Shown: positions 51,935-59,984, counted from the stretch's first letter. The stretch is DNA of 64,000 bases from Rubellimicrobium mesophilum DSM 19309 (GCF_000600335.2 NZ_KK088637.1:55206-119205); one strand, 5' to 3'. Program-made: numbers and translations. The notes: generated by a model from the sequence alone, not told the origin.

Positions 51935-54900
51935 ATGGACATCGGCCAGCTCCGTGCGGTTCTGAGCCTCGACAGCGGCCAATTTGACCGCGGTGTCACC
52001 AAGGCCGAAGGAAGCATGTCCTCCCTCGGCGGCAAGGTGGACGCGCTCGGCGCCCGGATCGCGGTCTTCGGCGCGGCTGCGGCTGCGGCAGGGACCGCCA
52101 TGGGGACTGCAGCCATGGCGGGTGCGGCTCGGATCGAGGACCTGGTCAACGCGTCCAAGCGTCTGGGTGCGTCCGTCTCGGACTATCAGGCTCTGGAGCT
52201 GGCCGCAGGGGAGGCCGGCGTCGGCATCGAGTCCCTGGCCGACAACATGCAGACCATGACCCGCGAGCTGACCGAAGGCGGAGATGCGGCCACCGAGGCC
52301 ATGAAGCGCCTCGGGCTCAGCGTGAACGACCTCCTGAGCATGGGCGTGAGCGAACGCATGGCGACCGTCGCCGATGCCGTGAACGACCTGGGCCTGTCCA
52401 CCGGGGAAGCCTCGCTGCTGCTGCAGGACCTCGGCATTCGGTCCCGCGAAATGGCTCTGCTCCTCCTCGATGGTGGGGATGCGATCCGCTCTGCGGCGTC
52501 CGACCTCGATGACTATGGGCTCGCCCTCAACCAGGTGGACGCGGAGCGGGTGGAGGCGGCGGGCGATGCGATCGGACGCCTCGGCCTGGTCACCGAGTAT
52601 GTGAGCCAGCAGCTCGCCCTCAGGATGGTCCCGGCGCTGGGGAGCATGGCCGAGGCCATGACCGACAGCCTGAGGGAGGGGGGTCTCCTGCGCGGCACGA
52701 TAGACGGCCTGTTGTCCGTGGTGGAACGCTCAGGGGCCTATGCCCTGGCTGCCGGGACCCTCTTCGGGGGTCGCTTCGTGGCCGGGGTCGTGGCGGCACG
52801 AGTGGCAACCCTGTCTCTCTCGGGCGCGCTGGGGGTTCTACGCGGTGCCCTGGTTCGCACCGGCATCGGCGCGCTCGTCGTCGGCGCGGGCGAGCTGATC
52901 TACCAGTTCGCCGGCCTGGTGCGTGCGACGGGTGGCTTCGGCAGCGCGCTCGGCCTTCTGTCTGACGTGGCCGTGGAGGTCTGGGGTCGGATCGCCACCA
53001 GCACCAGGATCATTCCCCTCACCTTCCACGCGGTCATGTCGGAGGTTGAGGCGACCTTCCTGACCGGCTTGTCGAACATGGCCAACTCGTGGAACTCGTT
53101 CCTCAACTCGCTGGCCTCGGGCTTTGCCAACATTCCCGGCTTTGGGGAAATCTCCCTCGCGCTCTCCAACGCCGCAATCTCGGCCGGCAGCGCCGTCCAC
53201 GAGTATAACCTGGCTGCGGAGGAGGCGTCCTTCCACACCTCCGCCTGGGCGTCTCAGGCTGCCAACCTGGCGTCTATCGTCTCGGCCCCCCTCCAAAGCG
53301 TTGGGGCGCTCACCTCCGCTGTGGACAGCATGGCCACTGAGATGGAGGCCGGCGCTGGCGCGACCTCCGGCCTTAGCGGGGCGCTCGGCGAACTCGGGGG
53401 CGGCGGCTCGGGTGGCGGCTCGGGTGGAGGCGGCGGGGCGGCAGGAAGCGCGGCCCGCGCGACCGAACACCTTGAGGCCGTGGTCAAGAGGATCACCGAC
53501 GCCATGGACCCGGCCACGGTGCAGGCGGTGTCCTTCAACAAGGCGCTGAACGATGCTGCGATGACTGCGGAGGAGCTTGGCGAGAAGAAAGCCGAGATCC
53601 TTATCGGCGGGATCGAGGGCGTCGCGGATGCCTTCGGCGACTTCGTGGCGGGCGGCCTTCGCGACTTCGGCGACTTTGCCTCCTCCATCCTCGACTCGTT
53701 CAAGTCGATGTTGTCGCAGATGATTAGCATGGCGGCGCGCAACCGGATCATGCTCTCCATGGGCATCACCGGCGCGGGCGTGGCAGGCCCGGCCGTGGGC
53801 ATGGCGCAAGGGGCAGGCATCCCCGTCCCGGGCGGGGCGGCGACCGGGGTCATGGGCGGCCTGGGTGGCTTCCTGGGCAACATCGGGACCGGCTTCGGCA
53901 ACGTCGTCTCCGGCCTCTTCTCCGGCGGCCTGGGCGGGGCGGGGACCGCCATCAGCGAAGCCATGGCCGGGGCCACGTCGGGGCTCGCGGGCCTGGGCAC
54001 GGCCATCGGCGCCATCGCCGGCCCGGCAGCCATCGCCATCGGCTTGTTCTCGGCCATCAAGGGCAAGACCGAACTCCTCGACAGCGGGCTCAAGGTCACC
54101 CTCGACGGCTTCAACGCCTTGGTGGAGACCTTTGAGAAGACGAAGACCACGAGGTTCTTTGGCCTCTCCTCCTCGACCTCGACCTCCTACGACACCGCCG
54201 GCAAGGACGTCGCCGGCCCGATCAAGGACGCCTACGACCAGATCACCGGCAATATCCTCGACCTCGCCCGGGTGCTCGGGAAGGGCGCCAAGGACTTCCG
54301 GGGCTTCTCCTACGAGTTCCAGCTGAGCCTCAAGGACATGACGGCCGAGGAGCAGGTCCAGGCCGTCACCGAGAAGTTCGGCGAGGTCTCCGACAAGCTC
54401 GCGGTCATGGCCGGAGCGTCGGCACGGTTCGCGCAGGAGGGCGAGTCGGCAACGCAGACCCTGGAGCGCATGGTCGCGTCGTTCGGAGTGGTCAGAGATG
54501 CGACCCGCGACCTCTGGAACGAGAACCTCAAGGCCGGCGAGGCGGCAACCAAGCTCGCCACCCGCATGGTCGAAGCGGCGGGCGGTCTCGACGCCTTCCG
54601 GGCGGCGGTGGAAGTGTTCCGCACGGGGTTCTTCAGCCTGGAGGAGCAGGCCAACACCGCGCAGCGCGTCTTCGCGCGGGGTCTCCAGGAACTCGGCGTC
54701 ACGGCCCGCATCGAGAGCGAGGCGGACTTCCGTGCCGTCGTGGCGGACCTGCGCGAGCGCGGCATGAGGGTGAAGGCGACCGGCCTTATGGCGCTGGCCG
54801 ACGAGTTCAAGACGCTCCTCGACCTGCGGGACCGCGCGGCGCAGGAGGCGGCGGACAATCTGGCCAAGAGCGCCCCGCCGTCCAACCCCCAGAGCGCGCT

Positions 54901-55945
54901 CCACGACCAATACACCGCGCTCCTGGGTCAGATTTACGAGGCCGAGGGCAAGATCGGCGAGGCCCGCAAGCTGGAACTCGCGGCCATGCCCGAGTCGCTC
55001 CGCTGGATGAAGGAGCGCCTCTTTGCCCTGGAGGACGAGGCGGCGGCGCAGGCCAAGGCTCAGGCTGTCGCCGAGGAGGCCGCGCGGAAGGCGCAGGCCA
55101 TCGCGGACGAGCGGGCCGGCATCCAGCGCGACATCTACCAGCAGCTTGACGACACCAAGAAACTCCGCGAACTCGACCTGGCCGCCCTCGACCCGTCCAA
55201 CCGGGCGCTGAAGCAGCATTACTACGCGCTCCTCGACCAGGCCGCCGCCACCGAGAAGGCCAAGGCTGCGGCTGAGGAGGCGGCGGAGAAGGCCAAGGCC
55301 ATCGCCGACGAACGCGCGGACCTCGACCGCCAAATCCTGGAAGCGCGCGGCGACACGGTGGCGCTCCTCAGGCTGGAACGCGCTGCCCTCCACCCGCTCA
55401 ACCGCGCGAAGTTCGACGCCCTGCAGATCGCCAAGCAGCAGGCCGCCATCGAGGACGAGCGCGAAGGGTTGCTGCGGCGGCTCTATGAGGCGACCGACAA
55501 CCAGGCCGCGCTCGATGCGCTGGAACTCAAGGGCTACCTCGCCGCCAATCAGGAGATGGCCAAATACGTCAGGGGCTTGGAGCGGGCCAAGGACGCCATG
55601 GAGGAAGCCCGGGCCGCGATAGACGCCCTCGTCCCCGAGGACTTCGCCTCGCGCTTCGACTTCCTGCAGGCCAAGGGCCGCGCGTCGGCGAACCTCTACG
55701 GCGGCACGGCAGGCACCACGACCACGGGTGTCCCGCTCGCCACGGTGCCCGTCCCGTCCGCCCCGGCCTCCACCACCCCCGCCGCCGACCTCGCCACCGA
55801 GGTCAAGCGGCTGCGTGAGGAGGTCGCCGCGATGCGCAACGAGCAGCGCCAGATCGGGCTGCAGGGCGTCAGCCTCCAGCAGAAGGAGTCCCGCATCCTC
55901 GATAAGTGGGACCGGACCGGGATGCCCAAGGAGGCGGTCGCATGA
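51935..55945 (+). CDS. Tail tape measure protein
   Basis: The 1336-residue protein sets tail length and passes into the host envelope with the DNA. It starts MDIGQLRAVLSLDSGQFDRG, the conserved N-terminal motif, followed by an Ala/Gly-rich helix and a segment (about 60-200) common to phage TMPs. Hydrophobic stretches lie about 260-340 and 600-710. The C-terminal third (about 988-1240) is coiled coil with about four repeats of an IYE/LELAALxP unit. It is the last recognisable tail gene; nothing like a distal tail or tip protein follows. Confidence 0.95.
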   Translation: MDIGQLRAVLSLDSGQFDRGVTKAEGSMSSLGGKVDALGARIAVFGAAAAAAGTAMGTAAMAGAARIEDLVNASKRLGASVSDYQALELAAGEAGVGIESLADNMQTMTRELTEGGDAATEAMKRLGLSVNDLLSMGVSERMATVADAVNDLGLSTGEASLLLQDLGIRSREMALLLLDGGDAIRSAASDLDDYGLALNQVDAERVEAAGDAIGRLGLVTEYVSQQLALRMVPALGSMAEAMTDSLREGGLLRGTIDGLLSVVERSGAYALAAGTLFGGRFVAGVVAARVATLSLSGALGVLRGALVRTGIGALVVGAGELIYQFAGLVRATGGFGSALGLLSDVAVEVWGRIATSTRIIPLTFHAVMSEVEATFLTGLSNMANSWNSFLNSLASGFANIPGFGEISLALSNAAISAGSAVHEYNLAAEEASFHTSAWASQAANLASIVSAPLQSVGALTSAVDSMATEMEAGAGATSGLSGALGELGGGGSGGGSGGGGGAAGSAARATEHLEAVVKRITDAMDPATVQAVSFNKALNDAAMTAEELGEKKAEILIGGIEGVADAFGDFVAGGLRDFGDFASSILDSFKSMLSQMISMAARNRIMLSMGITGAGVAGPAVGMAQGAGIPVPGGAATGVMGGLGGFLGNIGTGFGNVVSGLFSGGLGGAGTAISEAMAGATSGLAGLGTAIGAIAGPAAIAIGLFSAIKGKTELLDSGLKVTLDGFNALVETFEKTKTTRFFGLSSSTSTSYDTAGKDVAGPIKDAYDQITGNILDLARVLGKGAKDFRGFSYEFQLSLKDMTAEEQVQAVTEKFGEVSDKLAVMAGASARFAQEGESATQTLERMVASFGVVRDATRDLWNENLKAGEAATKLATRMVEAAGGLDAFRAAVEVFRTGFFSLEEQANTAQRVFARGLQELGVTARIESEADFRAVVADLRERGMRVKATGLMALADEFKTLLDLRDRAAQEAADNLAKSAPPSNPQSALHDQYTALLGQIYEAEGKIGEARKLELAAMPESLRWMKERLFALEDEAAAQAKAQAVAEEAARKAQAIADERAGIQRDIYQQLDDTKKLRELDLAALDPSNRALKQHYYALLDQAAATEKAKAAAEEAAEKAKAIADERADLDRQILEARGDTVALLRLERAALHPLNRAKFDALQIAKQQAAIEDEREGLLRRLYEATDNQAALDALELKGYLAANQEMAKYVRGLERAKDAMEEARAAIDALVPEDFASRFDFLQAKGRASANLYGGTAGTTTTGVPLATVPVPSAPASTTPAADLATEVKRLREEVAAMRNEQRQIGLQGVSLQQKESRILDKWDRTGMPKEAVA

Positions 55946-56142
55946 GATAGGGCAGGATGCGCCCTGGGTTGACTCCTAGCCCGAAGCATCCCCGTCAGCC
56001 GGCGAGTGGGTAAACCCCGGCACGTCGCAGGCCCCCTTCAGATGGCGGGGCGGTGCGTCATGGGATCGGAGCGGATGCACCGACCCACACTGAGATTGGG
56101 GTTTCAGGGGGGGTCGGGGCGGATGCTCCGGCTCCTCTTGAC

Positions 56143-56418
56143 TCAGAAAGGTAGTTCCTGGACCGAAGCAGTGCCCGGCCCGGTTCGGACAGGTACGACC
56201 TCGACAGCAAATCTAGTCTTGCCGACCTGCTCTCCCTGATCGAACTCTTGTATGAAGGTGCGCGAGATCACCTTGTAAACCACCAGTTTGCCGTCAGCGC
56301 TGTGGCGTATTCCGATGCGGTCGTCGACGACAGGAACGACTTCCATCTCAAGGTCTTCCATGACGTGGTCTTGGTCGTTGAAGTTCCCGCCACGCTCATA
56401 CAGTCGCACTTGGAACAT
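56143..56418 (-). CDS. Hypothetical element protein
   Basis: The 91-residue protein (FQVRLYERGGNFNDQDHVME, VVPVVDDRIGIRHSADGKLV, KTRFAVEVVPVRTG) is beta-rich and acidic. An AGCAGGAGAGACTG ribosome binding site precedes ATG 56418. No family recognised. It is transcribed opposite to the morphogenesis genes; the 197 bases between contain a possible small stem (CCGACCC/GGGTCGG) but no gene. Confidence 0.65.
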   Translation of the reverse strand: MFQVRLYERGGNFNDQDHVMEDLEMEVVPVVDDRIGIRHSADGKLVVYKVISRTFIQEFDQGEQVGKTRFAVEVVPVRTGPGTASVQELPF

Positions 56419-56596
56419 CAGTCTCTCCTGCTTTTAGCCTGTGTGCGCGCTTACACGGCTCGAACCTAATGAACTTTGTCGGAGCGCTCCGACAATGTCA
56501 TGTCGCCATGACAACTTGTCGGGCCGCCACGACCCTAAAGAGATGGTTCAGGAACATCTCCAGGTGTGTGGAGACACCACCTCCTCATCCTCAGCC

Positions 56597-56905
56597 CTAC
56601 TCTTCGCCGTCCTCTCCGGCATTACGCCTCTTCAGATCGGAGAGATCGAGTGGCTCCCCACCGAGGTAATGCTTGGTTATGACGCCCTCCAAGACATGCA
56701 ACCGATGCGTCACGTCGCGCAGAACCTCCTGCGTGCGCTCTAGCCTCACATCGGATTCTTTCTCGAAGGACTCCTGCAGCCGAGCCACCATCTCAGCGTT
56801 CATAGATCGGCTGTTCTCCTCAGCCGCCTGGCGAATGCGCTCCCGCATCCCATCCGGGAGACGGAGGACATACTTATCCTGTTCCTGTGGCTTGCGTTCG
56901 GTCAT
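56597..56905 (-). CDS. Arc-family ribbon-helix-helix repressor
   Basis: The 102-residue protein has a ribbon-helix-helix domain in KYVLRLPDGMRERIRQAAEE and NSRSMNAEMVARLQESFEKE (residues about 11-50), followed by a helical tail that may form tetramers or bind a partner. It is divergent from another Arc-type gene across an inverted repeat. The arrangement suggests a lysogeny switch, with this as one of two opposing regulators. Confidence 0.88.
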   Translation of the reverse strand: MTERKPQEQDKYVLRLPDGMRERIRQAAEENSRSMNAEMVARLQESFEKESDVRLERTQEVLRDVTHRLHVLEGVITKHYLGGEPLDLSDLKRRNAGEDGEE

Positions 56906-56931
56906 GATGGCGATGAGCCATAAATGACCTC

Positions 56932-56979
56932 TTGACGCAATGCAGGCTCTGAGCCATATGTAAGATGTGGCTCAGAGCC
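56932..56979. promoter_or_regulatory. Divergent operator-promoter between two Arc-type genes
   Basis: The inverted repeat has 12-bp arms GGCTCTGAGCCA (56945-56956) and TGGCTCAGAGCC (56968-56979), and each arm is itself palindromic around one base. They flank TATGTAAGATG. TTGACG at 56932-56937 and CATATG at 56955-56960 are 17 bases apart and form a plausible rightward promoter whose spacer and -10 are covered by the left arm. A further GAGCCATA lies at about 56915. Confidence 0.72.
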
Positions 56980-57000
56980 ATAAACTTCCGGGAGCGTCCT

Positions 57001-57165
57001 ATGAGCAGCGCAGCGGTGGACAAGTTCGTGATCCGCCTCCCTGACGGCCTACGACAAGCGATCAAAGAAGCAGCCGCGTGCAACCGGCGCACGATGAACG
57101 CGGAGATCGTCTTTCACCTTGAGCGCATCTTCCGTGAGGCACCGCAACACGACGCTGCGGCCTAA
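57001..57165 (+). CDS. Small Arc-family ribbon-helix-helix protein
   Basis: The 54-residue protein is an almost minimal Arc domain: KFVIRLPDGLRQAIKEAAAC, NRRTMNAEIVFHLERIF. The ATG at 57001 has GGGAGCGTCC before it; an ATG 12 codons upstream lies inside the operator and is less likely. It is rightward, facing the integrase side. Its sequence resembles the repressor on the other side of the operator (RLPDG, MNAE), so the two may compete for the same operator or form mixed dimers. Confidence 0.85.
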   Translation: MSSAAVDKFVIRLPDGLRQAIKEAAACNRRTMNAEIVFHLERIFREAPQHDAAA

Positions 57166-57172
57166 AACGAGT

Positions 57173-57206
57173 GAAGGCCGCCGGGGCTGGCCCCCCAACG
57201 GCCTTC
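57173..57206 (+). terminator. Hairpin after the small Arc gene
   Basis: GAAGGCCG and CGGCCTTC form an 8-bp stem that encloses a second GGGG-CTGG-CCCC stem. The following GTTGAAA is only weakly T-rich. It is probably a terminator or a processing hairpin between the repressor and the Tat-leader genes. Confidence 0.5.
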
Positions 57207-57237
57207 GTTGAAACCCATCCGCTAAGAAGGCTTCCCC

Positions 57238-57618
57238 ATGAACGTAACATCTCAAGGGGCTGGTTTCCAGCCCACGACCCGTCGCGCCCTGATGAAAGGT
57301 GCGCTCGCTGCCCCCGCCGCCCTGGTGGGCGCTCCCGCTCTGGCCTCCACCGATACGCCGATCATGCAGCTCTTCCGAGAGTTCGAGGATATGGAAGGGC
57401 GGATCAACGACCACGCGACTAGCAGCGAGGAAGCCGACCGCCTCTATCCCATCCTCCGCAATTTGGAGGACAGGATGGCGGAGGAACCCGTCACCTGCCT
57501 CGCGGACCTCGCCGCAAAGGTGTTGGCCTTGACGACCCTCCGTGACGAGGTGGGCAGCATCTACGACCCCGGCGTCCTGGCGGAGTGCGAAGCCCTCGTG
57601 AAGGGAGCGGCCCAATGA
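57238..57618 (+). CDS. Small exported protein with twin-arginine-like leader, copy 1
   Basis: The 126-residue protein has a Tat-like signal: TTRRALMKGALAAPAALVGA (RR followed by a moderately hydrophobic stretch, ALA cleavage at about residue 37). The mature part of about 90 residues is acidic and helical (IMQLFREFEDMEGRINDHAT, LADLAAKVLALTT). It is tandem with a paralogue whose start overlaps its stop. Similar small Tat-leader proteins recur in alphaproteobacterial prophages, with no known function. Confidence 0.75.
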   Translation: MNVTSQGAGFQPTTRRALMKGALAAPAALVGAPALASTDTPIMQLFREFEDMEGRINDHATSSEEADRLYPILRNLEDRMAEEPVTCLADLAAKVLALTTLRDEVGSIYDPGVLAECEALVKGAAQ

Positions 57619-58004
57619 CCGCGACCCACACCTCCCGCCGCAACATGCTGAAAGGTGCCGCCATGCTGACCGCTATTCCTGTCGCCGTCTCCGCCTCGGC
57701 CATTCCCTTCTTCGACGCGGGCGACGAGGCCGACACGCCCGTGATGCAGCTTTACCGCCGCTGGCGGGCCTACCGGGACTGGCTCAACGGCCCGGAGACC
57801 CGCGAGGTGTCCGAAGACGAGTTCAACCGCCTCGTGGATGCGCTGGACCCCATGGAGCGGGAGATGGAGGGCCTGCCCGTACAAAACATGACAGACCTCG
57901 CGGCCAAGGTGCTCTGCCTCACCGGCGACGGCGAGATGCTCCTGGACGAGCGTGGCCCGCACCCCTTCGCCAGCGAGTGCCGGGCGTTACTCAAGGAGGG
58001 CTGA
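57615..58004 (+). CDS. Small exported protein with twin-arginine-like leader, copy 2
   Basis: The 129-residue paralogue has TSRRNMLKGAAMLTAIPVAV, a clearer RR-x-x-hydrophobic leader, and the same mature layout (VMQLYRRWRAYRDWLNGPE, NMTDLAAKVLCLTG). It shares TPVMQL/TPIMQL and DLAAKVL with copy 1. ATG 57615 overlaps the TGA of copy 1. Product probably periplasmic; role unknown. Confidence 0.75.
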   Translation: MTATHTSRRNMLKGAAMLTAIPVAVSASAIPFFDAGDEADTPVMQLYRRWRAYRDWLNGPETREVSEDEFNRLVDALDPMEREMEGLPVQNMTDLAAKVLCLTGDGEMLLDERGPHPFASECRALLKEG

Positions 58005-58076
58005 AGACAGTCGCCTGCCCTATTGCGGGATGATTACAAATAGTGTAAATATCCCGTACCAGGATAGGAGAACACG

Positions 58077-58580
58077 ATGCACAGCATCACAAGTCTGGCG
58101 GACAAGGCGAGCCTCCCGAGGCGGACTGTCCAATACTGGCATGACCAAGGAGTCATTGAGCCCGTCAATCGTGACCCTCTCGTCTACGATGATGAGGGGC
58201 TGATCCTAGTGCGACTGTTAGCTGGGCTCACTCAACTGAGACCAGCGATCCAAGCCGTCAAGGAAATCGCTCGCATTCTGCGCCTGTGCCTCGAAGAGGA
58301 CGAAAGCGTGCCGGCCAATGTCGCCGACGCATTTCGCGCCGCACGGAACGGTAACGAAGCCTACTTCGGCATTACGCCCGAGTTGTTGTCGAACCCGGGC
58401 TCAAACGAAGACGAAGACGAAGACGACTTCTGGCCTTGGACCTTCGGTGCAGTCGGAGAGTCCCGGCTCCAGCGTGCTGTCGTCGAATGCGTGAAAGACC
58501 GGCCTCATCTGGGTGTCACCGTGGTGAACCTCACCTACTGCTTCAACCTCCACCGGCAGCACGGCATCGTCCATCAATAG
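58077..58580 (+). CDS. MerR-like helix-turn-helix regulator
   Basis: The 167-residue protein starts with a MerR-type HTH (ITSLADKASLPRRTVQYWHDQ, residues 4-24) and the following wing (VIEPVNRDPLVYDDEG), then helices and an acidic patch (EDEDEDDFWPW). The effector domain is not recognised. Upstream DNA (about 58026-58065) is AT-rich and may hold its promoter. It lies before the small gene and integrase, so it may control excision. Confidence 0.75.
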   Translation: MHSITSLADKASLPRRTVQYWHDQGVIEPVNRDPLVYDDEGLILVRLLAGLTQLRPAIQAVKEIARILRLCLEEDESVPANVADAFRAARNGNEAYFGITPELLSNPGSNEDEDEDDFWPWTFGAVGESRLQRAVVECVKDRPHLGVTVVNLTYCFNLHRQHGIVHQ

Positions 58581-58591
58581 GGACCTAACGA

Positions 58592-58771
58592 ATGGCCAAC
58601 CGCCCTGCCCTCATCAAGCAAGCCGATCTAACGCGGATCGCAAAGGCGATGCAGTCGGCGGGCGTGGCGGAGTGGCGGCTGGAGATGGAGCCTTCGGGCA
58701 AGATGGCCATCATCGCGGGCCAGTCGGGCGCAGCACCGGCGGCCCGCAAGAGCGACTGGGATGATCTATGA
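58592..58771 (+). CDS. Small protein coupled to the integrase gene
   Basis: The 59-residue frame (MANRPALIKQADLTRIAKAM..., ending ARKSDWDDL) starts at 58592. Its TGA overlaps the integrase ATG (ATGA), giving translational coupling. It is basic and helical at the front and may be a small DNA-binding or excision cofactor; similar tiny genes precede integrases in other alphaproteobacterial elements. I have not recognised a named family. Confidence 0.75.
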   Translation: MANRPALIKQADLTRIAKAMQSAGVAEWRLEMEPSGKMAIIAGQSGAAPAARKSDWDDL

Positions 58772-59880
58772 AGCGCAAGCGGCAGTTTCCCGGTGCCACG
58801 CCCTACACCGACCGGCATGGCACCCGCCGCTGGCGCTACCGCAAGCACGGCAAGAGCTTCGAACTGGGCACGTCCTACGGCTCGGAGGAGTTCGTCCGCC
58901 GCTATGGGGAGGCCGTGAAGGGCGCCAAGCCTGCCGGCCGGATCGGCGCGGATCGCACGACCCCCGGGACCATCGCAGACTTGGTCGCCCGCCTCCTCGA
59001 CAATCTCACCGCGCGCAAGGACCTCGCCTCCTCGACCAAGGCCAACTATTGCGGGATCTATGAACGGTTCCGCGAAGAGCATGGCTGGCGTCGCGTGGCA
59101 GGTCTCGACGCCCACGCGGTTGAGCGGCTGATCGCCAAGAAGACCGAGACGCCGGCAGCGGCCAACAACTTCCGCAAGCGGCTGTCTCAGCTCCTCGACC
59201 TCGCGGTGTCCCTGAAATGGCTTCCCGCGAACCCTGTCCGGGAAACGAAGTCTCTGCCGATGCCGGGCACCGGTCTGCACACATGGAGCGAGGCCGAGAT
59301 TGCCCGCTTCTTCGAGGTGCATAAGCCGGGCACCCTGCCCCACATGGCTGTGACGCTGATGCTCTACACGGCGGCGGCCAAGGTCGATGCGGTCAAGCTG
59401 GGATGGTTCAGCATCAAGGAGACCTTCGAAGGCCGGCGCATTGAATACCGGCGCCAGAAGACCCGCCGGGGCGACGCGCCCTTGGTGTCCATCCCGATCC
59501 ACGACGACCTGGCTGCGGTGCTGGCGGTCTGGCCCAAGGAGTGCGGCACCTTCCTTGAGACCGCCTTCGGCAAGCCCCGTAGCGCGGCCGGCCTGGGCAA
59601 CGATATGCGCGAGTGGTGTGACGCGGCGGGCCTGCCCGTCTGCACGTCCCACGGCCTCAGGAAGGCCATGGCGCGACGGCTCGCGGAGCAGGGCGCGACG
59701 GCTCCGCAGATCATGGCCGTGACCGGCCACAAGACGCTTTCCGAGGTCCAACGCTACATCGCGGAAGCCTCGCGCCCGAAGATGGCGGGGGACGCAATGG
59801 CCCTCCTGGCACGTCCGATGGGCGGCAATAACGTGGCGAACCTCGCCGAAAGGTTCGCCACAAACCGCGACAAACCCTAA
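58768..59880 (+). CDS. Tyrosine recombinase (integrase)
   Basis: The 370-residue protein has an N-terminal arm-binding part, a SAM-like core domain (about 65-165; TIADLVARLLDNLTARKDLA) and a catalytic domain (about 175-345). HGLR in TSHGLRKAMARRLAEQ gives Arg II, GHKTLSEVQRYI supplies the His and the Tyr nucleophile. The Arg I position is unusual: where TGxR is expected the sequence reads TAAAKVDAVKLG, with Ala at the Arg place and Lys next to it. It lies 27 bases from the tRNA 3' end. It may be inactive or use the Lys. Confidence 0.9.
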   Translation: MKRKRQFPGATPYTDRHGTRRWRYRKHGKSFELGTSYGSEEFVRRYGEAVKGAKPAGRIGADRTTPGTIADLVARLLDNLTARKDLASSTKANYCGIYERFREEHGWRRVAGLDAHAVERLIAKKTETPAAANNFRKRLSQLLDLAVSLKWLPANPVRETKSLPMPGTGLHTWSEAEIARFFEVHKPGTLPHMAVTLMLYTAAAKVDAVKLGWFSIKETFEGRRIEYRRQKTRRGDAPLVSIPIHDDLAAVLAVWPKECGTFLETAFGKPRSAAGLGNDMREWCDAAGLPVCTSHGLRKAMARRLAEQGATAPQIMAVTGHKTLSEVQRYIAEASRPKMAGDAMALLARPMGGNNVANLAERFATNRDKP

Positions 59881-59906
59881 TGCCCATAAGGAGTTAGCTA
59901 GAGTGT

Positions 59907-59922
59907 CTGGCGATCCCGGGAG
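59907..59922. other. attR core within tRNA-Arg
   Basis: This is the right copy of CTGGCGATCCCGGGAG. It covers the CCA, the discriminator and the 3' acceptor/T-arm edge of tRNA-Arg. The rest of the tRNA is on the host side, so the tRNA stays intact. Confidence 0.8.
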
Positions 59923-59984
59923 GACTCGAACCCCCAACCAGCCGCTTAGAAGGCGGCTGCTCTGTCCAGTTGAGCTACGGGACC
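59908..59984 (-). tRNA. tRNA-Arg (anticodon TCT)
   Basis: On the minus strand GGTCCCG starts the acceptor and pairs with CGGGATC at the end (one G-U pair). The D-arm (GCTC...GAGC), the anticodon stem GCCGC/GCGGC around CTTCTAA, the T-loop GTTCGAG, discriminator G and an encoded CCA are all present. The anticodon TCT reads AGA/AGG. It is the integration target of the element to its left. Confidence 0.95.

Larger units (their letters stand above)
40915..59922. mobile_element. 19-kb integrated phage-like element in tRNA-Arg
   Basis: The element is bounded by a 16-bp repeat, CTGGCGATCCCGGGAG, at 40915-40930 and 59907-59922. The right copy is the 3' end (with CCA) of tRNA-Arg(TCT). Inside are a replication ATPase and iterons at the left, then an HTH protein, the head module, the terminase, a tail chaperone and a tape measure. 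On the right are repressors, two small Tat-leader proteins, a MerR-like gene and the integrase next to the tRNA. There is no tail tube, tail tip, fibre, holin or endolysin. GC is slightly lower than the flanks. Confidence 0.88.

Noticed and set aside
43536..55945. Gene transfer agent cluster of the Rhodobacter type.
   Set aside because: It has att sites, an integrase, a replication gene and repressors. The order differs from the GTA cluster, and tail tip genes are missing.
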